DNA from: JACRJW01 sp964359095
GTDB taxonomy: Bacteria; Patescibacteriota; Patescibacteriia; UBA9934; GWF2-40-263
Assembly: GCA_964359095.1 (NCBI GenBank)
Contig: CAYHRJ010000051.1
Location: 1 to 6,925 of the forward strand
Reading direction: 5' to 3'
DNA: 6,925 nt
Shown here: positions 5,537 to 6,925 of the stretch, in pieces
Layout: each line of letters begins with the position of its first letter
How positions within the stretch are numbered: position 1 is the first letter of the stretch
The notes under the pieces: model-generated
Told to the model about the DNA's origin: nothing
Seen by the model: the letters and a program-made list of their open reading frames with translations, nothing else
Database searches by the model: none
Program-made: the position numbers and the translations under genes

Positions 5537-5541
5537 AATGT

Positions 5542-6925
5542 ATGTTTAAAAAACAAGACGCGCTCAAATCTACGGACTTCGACTCAATTCGTCTGCGACT
5601 CGCCTCTCCTGAAGTGATTCGTTCATGGTCGTTTGGTGAAGTCACCAAGCCAGAAACTATCAACTACCGCACGCAAAAACCGGAGAAGCAAGGATTGTTT
5701 GCTGAGGAAATTTTTGGACCGTCCAAGGATTGGGAATGTTACTGTGGCAAGTACAAAAAAATTCGTTACAAAGGCATTGTCTGTGACAAGTGTGGCGTGG
5801 AAGTGACGCACTCGATTGTGCGACGTGAGCGCATGGCACACATAGAGCTTGCGGCCCCCATCACACATATTTGGTTTTTGCGCGGCGTGCCATCCAAGAT
5901 CGGTACGATCCTTGATCTATCCATTCAAAACTTGGAGAAGGTGATTTACTTTGCGAGTTTTTTGGTGACTGATGTGAACGAGGTGACCAAGGAAGCGACG
6001 ATCGAGCAAGTGAAGCAAGAACGCAAAAGCAAAACAAAAATGATCGAAGGTGAATTTGTTCGTGATACCGGACGTCTTCTACAAAAGCATGGGGAAGACA
6101 AGAAGGCGATTGAAAAAGAAACCAAACGGCTTGAAGAAGTACGCGACACCAAACTTGCTGAACTGGAAGAAGACTACGAGATCGTGATGGAAGATTTGAA
6201 GTCCATGAAGGTCATGTCGATTATTCCTGAGCAGACGTATCACGAGTGGTCTCTTAAATATGGTCATGTGTTTGAAGCCAACATTGGAGCGGAAGCCGTG
6301 CGTGAGATGTTGAAGCGAATCAACGTGGTGGAAACCATGAAAGCGATTGAGGAAGAATTAAAGAATGCAACCAAGACCAAGCGCAATCGGTTACTTCGTC
6401 GCGTGAAACTTTTGAAGGCGTTCTCCATCAACAACATTCAACCTTCTTGGATGGTTCTTGAGGCTCTGCCCGTCATTCCACCAGACTTGCGTCCGATGGT
6501 TCCCCTGGACGGTGGACGTTTCGCGACCTCAGACTTGAACGATCTCTATCGACGCGTTATCAATCGAAATAATCGTTTGAAGCGTTTGTATGAATTGAAC
6601 GCACCAGAGGTCATTTCGCGAAATGAAAAACGCATGTTGCAGGAAGCGGTGGATTCTTTGATCGACAACTCTGCACGTCACAGCAAAACCGTTATTGCCG
6701 CGACAGGAAAAAAGCGCCAGTTGAAATCTCTCGCCGACCAGCTCAAAGGAAAGCAAGGACGCTTTCGTCAGAACCTTCTTGGAAAGCGTATCGATTATTC
6801 TGGACGCTCAGTCATTGTTGTTGGACCAAACTTGCACTTGGATCAATGTGGTATTCCAAAAAAGATGGCGCTTGAACTGTTCAAACCATTCGTCATCGCC
6901 AAACTTATCGAACGTGAGTACGTGC
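5542..6925 (+). CDS. rpoC: DNA-directed RNA polymerase subunit beta-prime (5' part, cut by window end)
   Basis: The first 461 residues of beta-prime are present and the reading frame is open at the window end. Visible parts: SPEVIRSWSFGEV and KPETINYRT near the start; the zinc-binding domain with C66, C68, C81 and C84; and RRERMAHIEL (94-103). A charged, probably coiled-coil insertion (about 146-225) is absent from E. coli and Bacillus RpoC but resembles the one in actinobacterial RpoC. GGRFATSDLNDLYRRVINRN (324-343) and NEKRMLQEAV (361-370) form the clamp helices that bind sigma region 2. KGKQGRFRQNLLGKR (402-416) and DYSGRSVIVVGP lie near the lid and switch 2. The catalytic NADFDGD motif lies beyond the window. 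The ATG at 5542 is chosen because the ATG at 5538 is out of frame and reads only three codons. There is no SD site; a CT-rich 7-bp repeat precedes the start. The frame is the same as that of rpoB. Confidence 0.98.
   Translation, partial: MFKKQDALKSTDFDSIRLRLASPEVIRSWSFGEVTKPETINYRTQKPEKQGLFAEEIFGPSKDWECYCGKYKKIRYKGIVCDKCGVEVTHSIVRRERMAHIELAAPITHIWFLRGVPSKIGTILDLSIQNLEKVIYFASFLVTDVNEVTKEATIEQVKQERKSKTKMIEGEFVRDTGRLLQKHGEDKKAIEKETKRLEEVRDTKLAELEEDYEIVMEDLKSMKVMSIIPEQTYHEWSLKYGHVFEANIGAEAVREMLKRINVVETMKAIEEELKNATKTKRNRLLRRVKLLKAFSINNIQPSWMVLEALPVIPPDLRPMVPLDGGRFATSDLNDLYRRVINRNNRLKRLYELNAPEVISRNEKRMLQEAVDSLIDNSARHSKTVIAATGKKRQLKSLADQLKGKQGRFRQNLLGKRIDYSGRSVIVVGPNLHLDQCGIPKKMALELFKPFVIAKLIEREYV

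Noticed and set aside
5538..5549. ATG at 5538 as the rpoC start
   Set aside because: It is out of frame with RpoC and reads only three codons before TAA; the ATG at 5542 opens the conserved frame.

Overview
The window is bacterial and most likely comes from a Patescibacteria (Candidate Phyla Radiation) genome of the Parcubacteria type. The basis is a short RNA polymerase beta subunit (1090 residues) without the large lineage-specific insertions of enterobacterial RpoB, the style of its sequence, an rpoBC unit with no rplJ/rplL directly upstream, and two upstream genes I cannot place in any family. This is inference from protein character; I could not run a phylogeny. TGA ends the first two genes, TAG ends rpoB, and rpoB has no in-frame TGA, so the ordinary bacterial code fits.

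Layout, all on the + strand. (1) 1-1620: a probable two-gene unit. It has a -10 box at 20-25, a 60-residue acidic protein (41-223) and a 440-residue protein (261-1583) with an N-terminal CxxC...CxxC pair. Both genes have clear Shine-Dalgarno (SD) sites, and a strong hairpin terminator follows (1595-1620). (2) 1667-1883: a stand-alone non-coding RNA gene with its own promoter, about 180 nt of RNA closed by a long 5'/3' stem, and a T-tract terminator. Its size and shape match 6S RNA, the small RNA that binds RNA polymerase holoenzyme. (3) 1902-2229: a strong extended -10 promoter followed by a leader of about 290 nt. The leader holds a perfect 26-bp palindrome, a second folded domain and an intrinsic terminator (2153-2182) just before rpoB, which is the arrangement of an attenuator. 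(4) 2230-5502: rpoB, complete. (5) 5542-6925: rpoC, cut by the window end before the catalytic NADFDGD motif.

The parts that homology does not explain are in the non-coding DNA. Neither rpoB nor rpoC has an SD site. Each is instead preceded by a short pyrimidine-rich tandem repeat (8-bp units before rpoB, 7-bp units before rpoC). The repeat before rpoC makes a hairpin with the last codons and stop of rpoB, and the 39-nt spacer keeps rpoC in frame with rpoB, so one TAG separates the two subunits. The leader also contains GGGTAGG, the exact complement of CCTACCC in the repeat before rpoB. The overall picture is RNA polymerase genes next to a possible polymerase-binding RNA and under likely leader control. 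The protein genes are certain, the ncRNA is well supported as a transcript-like unit, and the regulatory models are inference.
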